Below, piece by piece: positions 1-35,524 of a stretch of DNA of 64,000 nt. Origin of the DNA: Liolophura sinensis (taxonomy: Eukaryota; Mollusca; Polyplacophora; Chitonida; Chitonidae); the NCBI RefSeq assembly GCF_032854445.1, contig NC_088300.1, positions 5,706,001 to 5,770,000 of the forward strand. The letters run 5' to 3'. The notes beneath the pieces are model-generated. The model was not told where the DNA came from and did not search any database. It saw nothing but the letters and a program-made list of their open reading frames with translations. The position numbers were made by a program, and so were the translations under genes. Numbering within the stretch: the first letter of the stretch is position 1; the number at the start of each line of letters is the position of its first letter.

Positions 1-93
1 GGACAACAATTCAAATTGAAAGCTTGCAATTCAACTTTAAACTGCATCATTTGATATATTAAGCAGCATACGTACATGTACTTACCATACATT

Positions 94-335
94 TGGGGCT
101 TCTTTGGATGAGGTGATTAGCACGTCACTTAGGCGCAATGACCCAGGAGCCTCTCACCAAAGCAGTCGCTGTGAGTTCAAGTCCAGCTTATTCTGGCTTC
201 TTCACCAGCCGTACGTGGGAAGGTCTCTCGGCAACCTGTGGATAGTTGTGGATATCCCCCAGGCTCTGCCCAGTTTCCTCCCATCATTTCCTCCCACCGG
301 CATAAAACACCAATCAAATAAGTAAATAAATAAAT
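94..335 (+). mobile_element. tRNA-headed SINE, degraded copy
   Basis: It shares blocks with the fuller copy at 6,919-7,184: GCGCAATGACCCAGGAGCC, a B-box-like GAGTTCAAGTCC near 173-184, the CGTGGGAAGGTC block, the CTCTGCCC/TTTCCTCCCA block and the tail TAAAACACCAATCAAATAA. The first 30 bases and part of the body (the AATGCTGGCCGCCGT block) are altered or missing. The tRNA-type head and the conserved 3' body resemble Nin-type SINEs described in molluscs; that family name comes from memory, not from a search. Confidence 0.8.
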
Positions 336-3080
336 ATTATACATTTACATGTACATGTTATTGTAAATTTACAAAATGGAAATGTATTGTTGATTCTGCT
401 TTTCTGATTCTCCAAATAATTTGCTGTATGCACTCACACAGTGTACATGTTAGTTTCATTTTATTTTCAAAGTTTTATTATATAGATAAGCAAAGAGATG
501 ATAACTGCAGATACACAGTACATATATGAATGTCGGTGCTGAAATGTGAGGTGATCATTACTTTCTACGAAAACTCTACCTCTACTTGTTATGTCAGTTC
601 ATTTGGTGCACAGATATTTGATTTTGGAGTCAAAGATGAACAGTTCTAACATATAAGTAAATGCATGTTCATTTAACATCTATAGTGTATGGTTAATAAT
701 TTGGCATGAGACCATTTGCTGATTGTGACACAGGAAGAGCACACTACAATTGTGATTACCGGTAATTACTGTAACACCACAAGCCCTCTGTTCGTCATGG
801 GTGTGATGTAGCCATATGTTTAGTGCAGGTCAGTTAGTCATTAGAAGCATTCATGTACACTGTGTGTAAGCAATAGGATCTAAATTTGCTTCATGCTGTA
901 AAACCTTGGTGATTCTTTATATGAGCTTTTCAGTGTTGATTGTGTGTTGTGTTTTGAGACAAATGTATAACATGTTTATAGATCAGTGTTCTGTGTGGGC
1001 CATTGTGTTCTTCAATATGATTTAGTAAAATGAAATGGGCAAAGATCAGATGAAAAGCTTATCCAATAAATTACGTTAATGTTTGACTGCATAGCGTCCC
1101 AGTTTTCCCTCTTGCAATAGCAATGCTGTCATTGAGTAGAATTTGATTCTACATGTAATGTAAATTATAGCTCCCATTGAATTACCATGTTGCTGTACTA
1201 TTTGATACATGTATTTTGGTTACAGGTGTACAGTTTGACAGGTTTTGTTTTATTTCGTATTGGCATCATTGCTCATGTCTGTTTACACGTACTTATACGC
1301 AGCATATAAACTTACCTTACAGTATTTGTTGTCAAACACCAGTATTAATCAAATGTGGTGTATGCTTATGTATTGATTGGCAATGGTTCATGATGTTCCA
1401 GACACTGTACAGTGTTTTATGGATTCAGGGCAGTATTAATCGATTACATACAGGATGATTGTGAGCATTTAAGCTCTACAGCTCATCCAAGTTTTCCTAC
1501 ACTGATTCTGTATATTTGTATACTGATACAAAATAACGGTTCTAAATCAGCTTGTGCATGAATCTACCCACAAAAGTACATGTACATCAGCGAGAGTTGT
1601 GGATATTGGTGATCTGATCATTGAGAAGTTGCTCAGTGAATGGTATCACACAGTGTGTTGGGACTAACCTCAACATTTTATCTAGTGAAAGATAATAACA
1701 AAATTTATATGAAGAAAGCATAACATGTACTGTACATGTGAGATCCTGGCCAGTTGTGGGAATGTGGTTTGTGAACTTGATGATTCCTGTAGTGTTAACT
1801 TAGGCTGATATAGTGGGGTTAATCCATTATCAGACCTGTACATAATCCCTTCTGGTCCGTCTGCTGTCAAGGAGCCTATGGACAGGCAGCCATCATCTTA
1901 ATGTCTTCATATACCTGACTCTGATCCCTGTCTTACTGCCTGTAATTGACTTCTCTACTACTACAGTGTTTAGCACTAAATCTGTCTGTTCATTTGCAGG
2001 TGACTCATGGGTATTGTTTTCAGAGAGCACATTGTAAGAGCTGTAGTTTGTGTGTTAGCATACTTTAGTGCTCTTTCATACTCAGTTATTATAATGTACA
2101 TGTATATGAATAAGTTACTGTACTTGTGCACCTGTGATTTTCAGATGATAACTTTAAGAAAGAATAACTGAGGGCTTACAGTTTGAATGGTTACACAGTA
2201 ATGTGTGTCATTGCATGATTATCTGTTGGAATACGTGTACATGTCACAAGTTAAATCTTTTAAAATGATGTGCGTGTAGCATACATATGTACATTTTATT
2301 CTGCTTCACCAGTGCACATCTTGATCTGAGCAGGCCTCATGTAGTTCAGAAAGGAATTACTTATACTGAAATACATGGTTGCATTCAAAGGTCCATCTGC
2401 GTTTTCGATATGACAAACAATTGGTGGGCCTGAAAGGTGTTTGCTATGGAAGGAAAACAGGTTTGTCAAACCACAGGCGAGAATTGCCCGTACCAGAATT
2501 GCCCGTACCAGAATGAATCTTTACAACTCGCAAATGTTACATTTGTTTGAATGCTACAGTTTATTGGCTGGATTATGTATAAAAATACACCGTCGGTTTT
2601 GTTTGTCCTTTCAGTGTGTTTCAGTATCACTAAGTGTGCACTGCCTACATGTGTATGCTTGATCATATGCTACTGACATGTACAGGTATATACACATGTA
2701 GTTGTGATTCTGAACTAAAGTTGCCAGATTGTCAATTGAGATGCTTGTATTCCCAGTAGGTACCACACTAATAAATACTTTAGTTCAGTAAAGAAACTGA
2801 TTACAGGAAATTTTTCATGACTACTGATAATACACAAACAGGTATTAAATTTATTAGATTGCTTTATGATTAGTTACAAGCTTTCTTCTGGTGGATGTGA
2901 TTGTTGGTGACAGTTTCTGGGGAGGACTATCAAGCAACCCACCCCCCAATGTCGTGCAGGTAATCACATGCGTCATGTACAACAGTATCTGTACAGTAGG
3001 GCCCTGACCGGCTCATTTGCTGATGCCATGTTCCCATTATATACAGACTTGAATTCAACCCTGGCTGGATTGTCTGAGGC

Positions 3081-3568
3081 TTTAAAGTAAAAGAAAGCTA
3101 AAACGTGGAGCAAGGTTCACTATACAGACAACTGAAAACTATGTGTAAAAATACTTTCATTTATTTTTTCAGATTTTTTAAGAGTATTGAAAGGCATTCA
3201 GATATTTGAATAGTAGGGTGGGCTTTATGAGCCATACTGACGATATCTAGGAACTAGCATCACGTTACCTTTTTTCCTAATGTTCACCAGAAGGAAGGAA
3301 TTTTGGGGAATCTTTTATCAGTAATATTTTGGCTCATGAGTAAAAATAGTTATTTCAACATTCATTGTTGTGATTAGAGTTGGTAAAACTTCCTATGACT
3401 TGAGTGGTCCTAACCTCTGACGGTATGGTCCGTAAAGTCCACATTAGACTTCAAACGGCTGAACGTCTTTAACCCTCTTCACAAAAACCTGAAAAAGTAA
3501 ATGAAAATATATTCATGCATAGTTTTAAGTGGTCTATTTAGTAATGCCTGCTTAGATTTTTAGAGGTC
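3081..3568 (+). repeat. Dispersed 0.48-kb repeat, copy A
   Basis: It aligns over its whole length, in the same orientation, with 37,279-37,754. Shared landmarks in order are TTAAAGTAA, GACAACTGAAAACT versus GAACAACTGAAAACT, TTTATGAGCCATACTGAC, TTGTGATTAGAGTTGG, TATGGTCC and GTGGTCTATTTAG versus GTGATCTATTTAG. There is no open reading frame and no clear terminal repeat. It is probably an unclassified interspersed element. Confidence 0.8.
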
Positions 3569-6500
3569 AATATTAGCTCTAGGACAAATTTATGTGTCAA
3601 AAATTCAAGTTGCAGTACGAAATACTTAGCATTGTGGCAAGGTTTAAAGTTTTTGACTCAGAATTGTGTTTGTGGAATCAGCCCCAGGTGTTACATGCAG
3701 CCACAAGACCAATCAAGTAAATGAATAAACGTATGTATAACACATTCTGTGGCACAAGCACAGTTGTACATCCACCTGCACTGTAGTACATGTACGTCAT
3801 GTATTGACATAATGGCACATGAAGATGTATATTTTTGATTCCGTGGTGTTCACAAATTGGATATTTTAGGTCTAAGAGATTAGACAGATGTTTTTGCTGG
3901 TATTTACTTAATTAATCATATATGACATAGTTGTCAGTGTACATAGTTTAGAGGATGATATTAATACTGAAGATGAATTCCTGGGAAAGGCAGTGGCCAT
4001 GTTATTGAATAAGTCCACTGATGGACTAGGGTACATGTACAGTACTGTACATGTAGGCTGGCTTGTAATCTTTATTAAAGATGAGCTGATGGGGATAATC
4101 CGATATATGTGACATTATTCTACCAGCGTGGCTTCCCACTATTCACTTAGTGTATTAATTCTCCAAAGATCTCTCAATGTTATTAGACTAATAAATACAT
4201 GTACACAGGGATGGCGTCTGGTGACTGTGACTGGATGATGATTATTAGAAGGTGATTAATACAGCTTCATTAGTCTTCAGTGTATAGTTACACACACCTG
4301 GTTGTTGTGAGCTTTGAACCTTTCTCCTCGGAGTTACTCTTTCCTGATGATGTAAGTAGACAGTGGTTGTCAGCATACAGGTATGAAGGGATTTTCATCC
4401 AAGACCTTAATTGGTGTTAGGAATTCTTAGAATTTAACTCTAGCTGGACCAAGGCTGGATGTAATTACTAGTCAGTGAATCAGTCACGTATTTATCAATT
4501 TTGTGATAGTGTTCATGGAATACATTGATTCAGTATACTTGGGTGTATTTACAATGTGCCGTCCTTAAAGGCTCTTGGAAATGATACGGTATTCTTGCAT
4601 TTACATGAGAAATATACTATATCAAACTTATACTCTTCTTAAGACATGATGTTGGTTCAGAATTGCATATACAGTAAGTAGATGGTCTCTTATGACTCAA
4701 TTGTTTTTTGAAGCTATTAATTGTGGCAGCTAACTGTAGATCTTTGACTAGTGAGATCACATGCTTTCCATGCATGCGCACTTAACCTGGCTGTCATCCT
4801 ATATTGTTAGTGAAATTAATGCTCTTCTGTTCCTGAGTACAGAACAAGATACACTAGTATAAGTTAGTAAATCAAGAATGGAAAATACAAGGAGAGAAAC
4901 ATCATGTACACATGAAACCACCAAGCCAGCTTGTGTAATGCTGATGTACTGCCTGGAGAAATCTTTCATTTGTGTGAGGATACAGTGTGTCTGCTCAGAG
5001 ATTGCATGTGTGTATGTTTGATCAGCTGATGGGAGGTAGCCTGGGTCTCCGAGACCTAGCCAATCCTTGCCAATGAGAACATCATGCTGTATTACTGTAC
5101 AGATCACAGCTGGAATTATTACCAGGGTTTAATGCTGGAATGAAAGATGACCATTGTTCTGTTATATATAAGACAAGTGTCTGCACTGAAGTGGCTCTGC
5201 AGCTCTATTCGCCAATTATATTTACTCTTACTTGATGACAAGCTAGCATAAGGCAGCACCAGCAATGGACAAGCCTTGGCCAACTGTACGTGTGTATAAC
5301 TGAGGCTTGTACAATGTATGGTTGGAGAAGGCTGCCCTCACAGCTATATACATGTACACCTAGACGTTGTCAGCTATTAATAGCTGCAGGAAATCATGCA
5401 CTCAGCATAAAGCCTGAAATATAGGAGTTGCTATGTTATTTTAGTATGGCCTATCTGCTTGGGCATATTGCCTGATGCTGAGACCAGGGCAGAGAAACTT
5501 TCTTATGCAGACTCACTGTGATCGCACACATCTCATACTGTACAATCCCTCATAAAACACCATATAACATGGACAGGTTACCAGGGACATTTCCTGTAGC
5601 GTTACAGTGTATGTCAGAGTAAGGATCTGGATTTATTTCCTATTGCTGTATCTGGTAAAGCTAACACTGTATTTGACACACTTCAATGGGCATATTGGAT
5701 ATACTGTTGATAAACAATAAAGATAAGTAAAGGGAGGTAACTCTTGATAGTTGTAATTCAGTGGTGTCTCAACAAGTAATCAGAATCCACCTATTTAATA
5801 CAAGGACTCCTAGTACATGCACTGTATGCACATGTACGGTATACAGGTGTTATTGTGGCTGAACAGTTATTGAGCAGATTCCTTGTGGTATGTGTTGTTG
5901 CATGCTTACATATTCAAAGTTGAAGCATATTTTTAGTTGACTAATTTCCAGGAACAGTACATGACATAGACTGATTTATTTTGTAATCAACTCCCATGAA
6001 GCTTAGTACAGAGATGTTTGTGTGTTTGAGAGCTCTTTATAGGTTTTAACTTGGTTCCATTTGGAGAAAAAGATTCTTGTTGAAAACTCATGCAAAGTGG
6101 CTCGAACTGTTTTATAGATACAATCCAGTTATGTGAATCTCTGGCCATGGAATAGAAGGATGTGTATTAAGAATTTTTTAGAGAATCTGTTTGCCTGAGG
6201 CCAAATAAAACTGTAAATGTATTATACATATATGTACATGTGTGTGAGTCATGTCTCTTGTATGAAATACATTGTACATCTAAGTGATTAAAATGGCACC
6301 CATGTACATGTAAGCTTGCTTGGGGGTGAGGCAACAGGTTAGCTATCACTAACAATAGGAGATGCTAGGTTGTAGGTAAATAACTGACCCAAACACAAAA
6401 TCAGAGTGATATATATATACATATCAGTGATACGTATTGCTGCCATCTGGGTGAGCAGCCAGGCTGACTGTCCAAGATGGTGACTAACTCCTCACTCTCA

Positions 6501-6918
6501 CTTCACTTTAGGGCTGGACTTAGGGCAGCCCCAGCGAGGACCTTAGAGAAAGCATTTAATTACCCAGCTGTGGGTGTCTACTCAGCACGTGACTTAACTA
6601 AGATTTGTGTATTCAAAACATTGGAAACACTGCATTTAAAGACAGTCTAAAAGGTACATGTAAGAACATTTAACTGCTACTTATTCTACTATTTATACTC
6701 TAGAGGTATGCAAAATATGAAAAGCCTACTACCTCTACTTTTATAACTAAACATCATTTAATTGCTATGAAACCACACTCATTTAATTTTACTGTAAATT
6801 CTCAATAACTTTTTAAATATCATCCCACCTGCAAGCTAGTAACCATGATGACTAAGTACAACTTAATATGAACAGTCATATGCAAAATCCCTACCTAATA
6901 TCAATCACTAATGATGAA

Positions 6919-7184
6919 GGGGCCTCCGTGGCTCAGTTGGTTAGCCCGCTAGCACAGCGCAATGACCCAGGAGCCTCTCACCAAAGCAATGACTGTCAAG
7001 TCCAGCTCATGCTGGCTTCCTCTCCGGCCGTACATGGGAAGGTCAGCAGCAACTTGCGGATGGTCATGGGTTTCCCCCGGGCACTGCCCCGTTTCTTCCC
7101 ACCATAATGCTGGCCGCTGTCGTATAAGTGAAATATTCTTGAGTATGGCATAAAACACCAATCAAATAAATAAATAAATGAATA
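6919..7184 (+). mobile_element. Nearly intact tRNA-derived SINE (Nin-like) with target-site duplication
   Basis: The head GGGGCCTCCGTGGCTCAG carries an A box (TGGCTCAGTTGG, 6,929-6,940) and a diverged B box near 6,994-7,006, as expected for an RNA polymerase III promoter. The body contains GGGTTTCCCCCGGGC, the AATGCTGGCCGC block and AAATATTCTTGAGTATGGC. It ends TAAAACACCAATCAAATAAA followed by an AAAT repeat. A perfect 13-bp direct repeat, CACTAATGATGAA, flanks it at 6,906-6,918 and 7,185-7,197, which marks L1/RTE-type target-primed insertion. This is the best reference copy in the window. Confidence 0.92.
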
Positions 7185-7374
7185 CACTAATGATGAATTT
7201 CTTCCCCAAAGTCTTTAAACCTAACACATCAGTGTTGCCAAAAAGGCGGGAAGCCAAATTCTAATTACAGCCTTACTACCTACAGGTACGTGTGTGAGTA
7301 TGGCAAAGTGTTGAGAGCTGTGCAATGTATATTATGTTACACACAGGTTAGGTAAAAATGCTGTAAAAAGTGTC

Positions 7375-7470
7375 CCACCCTTAAACCTGACTACTGTTGT
7401 ACAAGTGCAAACTTCTCGAGTATGCATGACATTTAACACTAATCAGTTAAATAAATAAACAAATAATGGT
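7375..7470 (+). mobile_element. Diverged SINE 3' tail
   Basis: A CCCACCCTTAAACCTGACTA block is followed by a GTACAAGTG...CTCGAGTATG stretch and the tail CACTAATCAGTTAAATAAAT. The order and spacing match the 3' third of the SINE at 6,919-7,184 but with many substitutions. It is either a related subfamily or an old copy. Confidence 0.5.
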
Positions 7471-10089
7471 AAGTATGAAGTGGCACCAACATGTACAGCA
7501 GTGAAGGACACCCATGTACAACATACATTTATGTGTTGTAATTGGTTCAGACTTTCTTTGATGGCTTACAAAAGAAACTTGTGTACGGGAGAGCCTGTTA
7601 CCTGATTCGTACCAGCTCTTTGTCTATCACAATGACACTTATTCTCTATTACTTTTGTATCCTTGGGGACAATTCATCAAATGTACCTGTTATACTTACG
7701 CGGATTTTATTACCTGTGTGAGCTTTGATGTCTGGTGCACATGTATACATATACATGCTCATGTAGGAGCGCTCCTATCACATGAAATCATGGATATCTG
7801 TCCAAACCGGAGAAAATATTGCCATGTCTTCAAATGCTATTGATTATTCAGATTGTGTGATTCCCTTGATAGGACTTGACTTGGCTCCTCATTGATTACT
7901 GCTGACATTACTCCATCAAAACACAACTGTGCACCAGAATGGTTACGTAAATAATGCTTCAATAAAAGAGAGACTGTGATAAGGAGAAGGTCAAAATGTT
8001 AGGCTGCTGCAGACCTGGCTGTCCATTAATGAGATCATGCATGAATGCCTGTGATATATGGAGCTGTGTAGGGAAGGAAAAAATCATAAACCATAAAAAC
8101 ATTGATTTGATTTATATTAGTATCACCCTAATTCCTGAACCTTTTCCACTACCTATGCGATCAATATTTTGAAAAATCCTGAGATAACTATAGGGTGCAG
8201 AGAAATAATTTGTACATTTTTCTGAAGCTTGCATCTTTAGTGATACAAACATAAAATAATTATATGTATAAATTCCACTGAAAAACCTCTTTAGATGTCG
8301 TTAAGGTTGAAGATTTACAGTGTGTGAAAAGGTCATTCCATGACAAATAAATGTAATTTATATCATATGATTCATTTGAAAAAATATTTGAAGTATGAAA
8401 AGATGTGATGCAACTACATGTACTGCTTGAAATTGTGAAGCTTAGTCATACGGTAGATGTCCATGAAAAGATTTTTACAACACAGATTTATTAGTAACTA
8501 CTTTTACAGAAAACATACACCAGTATATAAACCCACTCTAGAGATTTTGTATTGCTAGGAAAGATATTCTGTAGAGTTATGTAATAAAATAATGTACATG
8601 TAGATACAGAATGAATGAATGAATGAATTTTTTAATGCAGTGTTAATAATTGATCGGTTAGCCAACAAAATGGCAGCAAGACATGGACAGCTATTTGGTT
8701 TGTGTGGAGCTGGAGCAAGAGAAGATTTTTTTTATTGTGACCATCAGTTGAAGATTTGGTCTAGTTTTTGAGGGATGGAGGTGGGGATCGAATGTAAAAT
8801 CCAGTAGATGCTGTTGTGTCTTTGGCCTGGCTGCTGCTAGTGGCAGTGTTTGCCAGCCTTCACCAGTCTGTGTTTCAAGTGGCAGGCATTCCTAGGATCT
8901 GGCGAAGTCATTGGTGGAGAATTATCAGCCTGCTATTTTCTTCTCATTGATAACTTCTCCAGCCTCCTGGACTGTTTCTGTGCCTGCACTAGCCTGGCTT
9001 TCAGCTCCTCCCTGCTCACACATCTCTGCCATCGTGTTTGACGCTGCCAGTAAAAATGTGCTGGGTAGGGACCATATACATGTGCATAACGCCAGTTTCC
9101 TGTGTAAGGTCAAAGGGATAGTTACACTGCAACTACAGGTACATAATCTGAACTAGAACTGTAACATGTTTGTGGAGTTGTCTCGTGAAGAAATCTTATG
9201 GCCATTAAATAAAAAATTGCTTGAATTACTTGCAAATAACTAAAGAGATGATCATACATTGTACATGTACAGTAGATGCCATGGACTTGTATATGAATGT
9301 TCAATCATGATTTGTAATACTGGAAGCAGGATGCTCTCACATTGTCAACCAAGAATAAAAGTTTAATGGTATAATTGATATTCATACAAATGTTTAATGA
9401 ATGTTACAACAAATAACACTGGTAACTTGTTTACAGTGTAACCGTTAAAGAAGTGGTTGGATGCCCAAAAAGAAGGTTTTGTCTAAGAATGAGTCCTTCA
9501 AACATTTCAGATAACTTTTTTTTAACTGTAAAGGTGCAACTGTAAGGGTGCTGTCATATATATTTGAAGTACATGTATTTGTGATTTTAACTTGTTTTCT
9601 TGCATATCTGAATGTGCATGCATTCTTCTCTAGTATAGAAGTGAAGAGTGGTTTATTTTATATGAGTATGCTCATGTGAAATGTGGGTAGTTATAATATA
9701 ACTTCCATATAAATGTGTCAATTTTTTCAAGTAACACATTAATGATTTTGCTTGATCCTGATCGATTCATCCACTTAAGAGGGCTACTTTAATAAAAGTT
9801 TGTTGAGAAGTTTTATTAATTTCTTGCTGTCATTGGAAGTGTCAGTTTAAGGCCTTTATATTGCTTTCGAAAAAGTACCTTTTTATAGTCCAAATCTTAG
9901 GTGAAAGAGTATTTCATGTCACTGTCCAGCTAAAAAGGAGTTTTCAAATGAAGTTCAGTTATGGATGATGTGTAAGTATGACTACATGTGTGTACACTTA
10001 CGTGTGTAGATAGGTTGTCTTTTAACAGTGTTGACAAGTGTTAAGTGTTGAGCAAAATTTTGATATGCTTATTTGATTTCTTTTTTCAG

Positions 10090-31629
<21,540 letters not shown>

Positions 31630-34600
31630 CAGAAAGGCCTTGTGAGAAGAAGGGCCATTCTGCTGTGAGTGCATGTGACAAGGGGGGTGCGAGGAATAGG
31701 AGGTGGCTGGCCAGGTCTGAGCACACTCTATCCTGGGGCAGAAGACCTGCCATGCCAGTTAACATTGTAACCACACCCTTGTTATGGTAAACTGTTCACT
31801 GTTGTCACTCACCTGACGCCTAGCGGACACTCACTCTGCCCTCACCCTCAGAGCCCTCCCAGATAACACAGTTCCTGACACCCACTAGTTTTCATTAAGG
31901 ACATGTCTCTGGCCTTTTTTACATGCTATTGACAAAGATACAACAGTAAAGACGTGCAGTTCAAACTACTACCTCGGGGTACACTAACAATGTAATGAGA
32001 CAGTTTTCTGTGTAGAGGGGACAGTCTAACTCTGTGTTACCTGGGATTCTTGAGCTTGCACATGACTGACCAGATATACATAAAAACCACACAAGAGCTG
32101 GCCTACACAAAGAAAAAGCAGACACCTTTTCTTTAATTATTTTTTGGAACTCTAATGGTTAAGAATGAAATAAGTATAACTAACTGGGAAAGTTTGCTAA
32201 CTACTGACAAGGAAAAATTGTTAGCTTAGCGAATGTCCATCTTTCATCGTATTTGTGATATTGGTACTACTAATTAACCTGTTACTGTGGGAACCGGCTG
32301 CATGCTGCCCTCTCTGATAACTCACGCTTTGTGTCTGGGTGACTGACAGGCGTCAGTGACATGGAGTGTGAGAGGCAGGTGCTTCGTGATAATCACCTAG
32401 AGTTGCCCCCCTCCCCCCCCTTATATGTACATGTGTATAAACAAGTGAATATATGAGTGCCCTGTGAATGTAGGGGCTGGTGAAGGAGATGTGCTACACT
32501 TCTGATGATAGTGTAAAGTTGTTTGCTATTTGTACTTATTTATTCGTCTGATGCATAATTCTGTTGTTGCTGCTGGTGCCGTTCCGCCTGCTCCAGGATT
32601 ATGGGAGATGGAGTGAGCAATCTGTCCTCACAGAATAGCAAAATAACTGTCTTCTTTTTCTCTTCATTTTGTCTGTCCCAAATAAGCATTTTTTTAACCT
32701 TTCGTCATTTATCCTGGCTAATTACGATAAACAAGAGTAAATGACTTAAGCTGCGGTCACAGTATGTTGGTGTTGTTTGGATTGAATATTTTCATTGAAC
32801 ACGCTTCCTGATCTATAATGGATGCAGTGAGAAGACAAACTAAACCTGATCTGGTGAAGTGTGACCTGATTCAGCTTAGAAACTAAAGCAAATTGAACTT
32901 GAAAAGACAATATTGTGACCATTGCACAAAAGTAGGACGCATTGACATCGGTATTAATTTGTGAATTCACAGCAGCTTTGGTCTTTATTTTTTATCTCGA
33001 TGGGCAAGATTAAGTATCCTTTGTGGAGGTGTCAGTAAAAAGTAGTCACAAATGCCACAATATGGACACATTTCTGTCCCATCACAGGGATTTACAGTTA
33101 CCTTATATTTTGAATTTTCCTTGGTGATTATTGAGAGAATACATTGTAAATGAACTTTTTATATTTAATACTGTATGTCTCTATTTTCTTTTTCTTTTTG
33201 TCTTTCTCTTCCTCCACCCATCCGCCCCCTCACCTGCGTTGATACTTTCCAGATTTTCTCTCGCAGTTTCTGAGTCATAATGTGTGTAATACTGGTGCCT
33301 GGGGTCTGTGGGTGGGAACTGTACATAACAGTGTCTGTCGGGCAGAAGCTTACTTGTCCATAATATACCCATATACTGGTGCATCTCTTCCAAGTGTAAC
33401 ATGGCCGTGTAAATACTTGTACAGCCAGGAAGCCATCTGATCACGTCTCTGATACGAGACAACCCAGTCATAATGTACTTGAGACACGTTGTCGTTGTAA
33501 GTGTAGTCTTTCCCACGTTTGCCCGTTACCTGTAGCTGTACGAAATCCCGGCTGTTTTTGCAGCGTCTCCGACACCTGTTGCTTAATCCTCTTGTTTCAA
33601 CACTAATTGTGCATTTGTCTATACTTGCATTGTCATCTGCACTGCATGTGAAGACTGGCAAGTGTTGATGCAGTATGATGATGAATTTGATAACTATGTA
33701 CATGTATCAAGCCATAACCACGCTGGTCGTGTTAGTCTGGTTTTTTTTCTTCTGTATTTTATTTGTTTATCTGTTTGTGTGTTGAGCCTGATGACACTGT
33801 CTTGTGTGGAGAGGTGAACAGTGTATTTATGACACTTCTGATTTGGCATGGACAAAGTCCAGGGTGGCAGATGGTGTGTTTCAACCACAGGTTCTTCGCG
33901 TGTGATTATGTAGGCAACAGTTTAACATTTCTCAGCAAAGGTCAGTGAAGTCTTTGGCATTTTTATTATTACTTTTTTTGTTCTCCTAATTATTATTTTT
34001 TTGAACATTTTGTACACATGCGTTACAAAGGTAGCATAATTACCCATGCAAATGGTGGGGAACTGATGGCTTGAACATAGCAGCATTACTGTCTTTATTA
34101 CCAGAAGTCCTCTCATTCTCCACACTGTACAGTTAGTAATACAAGTCATGGCGGCTTAATAGTGACTAGCATGGACAGAGGACACCTACTGTACCTAGTA
34201 AATTTGACTCGGTTCTTCTCTTCTTCTTTTCTCAGTTGTCTTTTGTTTTTAACCGGATGAGAATGTTTTCAGAAATACATGCAAGTTTTGCAAATAAGAA
34301 ATTTGTGAAATTAAAGGAAACGGCTATTCTGATGTCAGTTGTAAATGATTCATCAGTGCAGTGTACTTCATCGGGAGTAAAATCATTATTTTATCACAGG
34401 GACAACATTGTCATGAAGCCTGTAATTTGATGTTTGACTGCAGTTACAGTACACTAGAACAAACCATATTATTTTAACATCACTTTTCAAAGGTGATTCT
34501 ATTAAGGTAAGCTACTTTAATAGAATAATAGTAAGCTGGTATCTTCTAATGACTTTCTGGATTTAGATGTTATTGTACGTTTGTTACATATTTTTTCTAC

Positions 34601-35430
34601 TGGTGTTATGAGCAGATGTGTGTATGCAGATAAAAGGTGAGAAAGCTGTAACCGGTGTGTTTAAGAGATATATTGTTACCAAGAACACAACACAAGTATG
34701 TCACACAGTTCTCTCCCGTCTTAACTTGTTCATGGCCATGATATTTTGTGTAAATTCTTAAGTGTTGATTGGAAGTGGACTTTCTCTGTAACAAGGAAAC
34801 AAGAAGTTTAACCTATATTGTAAAGTAATAGATCTGTGCTGTCGTCTTTGGGGAATGTCAGAGGATTAACATGAGGGTTTATCTGCAGGCGGTTATACTG
34901 GCTAAGCTGTGTCGGTATATATATTACAGGTGAAGCTTGATGTACCAATACCTGTAAACATGTGGTGCTTAATACATGTACTGCCTATAGTGGAAGAGTG
35001 GACGTCCCCGTAATAACCTGTGTACTCACTCAGTTGACAAGTCTCTAGGGCTATCTTACAAATGACATATATACAAAACTACTTGTGCAGCTGTGTCAAG
35101 CTTCATCTAGCACCAGTTATATAATATTTTTTTTTTCTGTTCTAATTTTTGAAATCTTGGTCATGAAATTTTGTTATGTTAATTATTATTATTAATGTAT
35201 ATATTGTTGTAAGATGCTGTTTTGGTAAGTCTAAAGGTCACCCCCTAGGCTCCAGGCTGTGTGATGACGCCAGACAACCGCTTGAAAAAAAACGTGCATG
35301 GTTTTGTATGTAAGCTTGGTTGATCAGACTGTACATACTGTGTGAAGTGCTATAATCATTCAGGCCTGTCTAGTTTTATTTTTTTGGTAGGTAGTCGAGC
35401 TTTACTGACCAATAAAGGCTGTTACTGACT
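31630..35430 (+). other. Probable 3' UTR of PPP2R5E
   Basis: There is no further coding block after the stop codon. The first canonical AATAAA I can see on this strand is at 35,411, so the UTR may be about 3.8 kb. A CCCCCCTCCCCCCCC tract lies near 32,407. An earlier non-canonical site cannot be excluded. Confidence 0.45.
35411..35416 (+). terminator. Candidate polyadenylation signal of PPP2R5E
   Basis: AATAAA is followed within 40 bases by a GTG/TTT-rich stretch (CCGTGTTTATTTC), the usual arrangement of a poly(A) site. It lies just before the AT microsatellite. Confidence 0.45.
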
Positions 35431-35477
35431 AACGTGACCAGCTCTCCGTGTTTATTTCAATCAGAAAATATATAATC

Positions 35478-35478
<1 letters not shown>

Positions 35479-35522
<44 letters not shown>
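35479..35522. repeat. (AT)n microsatellite
   Basis: About 21 uninterrupted AT dinucleotides. Length is likely to vary between individuals and in assembly. Confidence 0.97.

Positions 35523-35524
<2 letters not shown>

Larger units (their letters stand above)
1..10089. other. Non-coding region upstream of the first recognised PPP2R5E exon
   Basis: No exon of a recognisable protein was found on either strand. The first recognised PPP2R5E exon opens in the middle of a codon, so at least one coding exon lies further upstream; this stretch is therefore either intron 1 or, if that exon is hidden here, intron plus 5' flank. It holds one degraded SINE, one nearly intact SINE, a SINE tail, one copy of a 0.48-kb dispersed repeat and many ACATGTAC-type palindromes. 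Short reading frames show no family signature. Confidence 0.6.

Noticed and set aside
6868-7187. Four overlapping small open frames
   Set aside because: All lie within the SINE at 6,919-7,184 and reflect its base composition.
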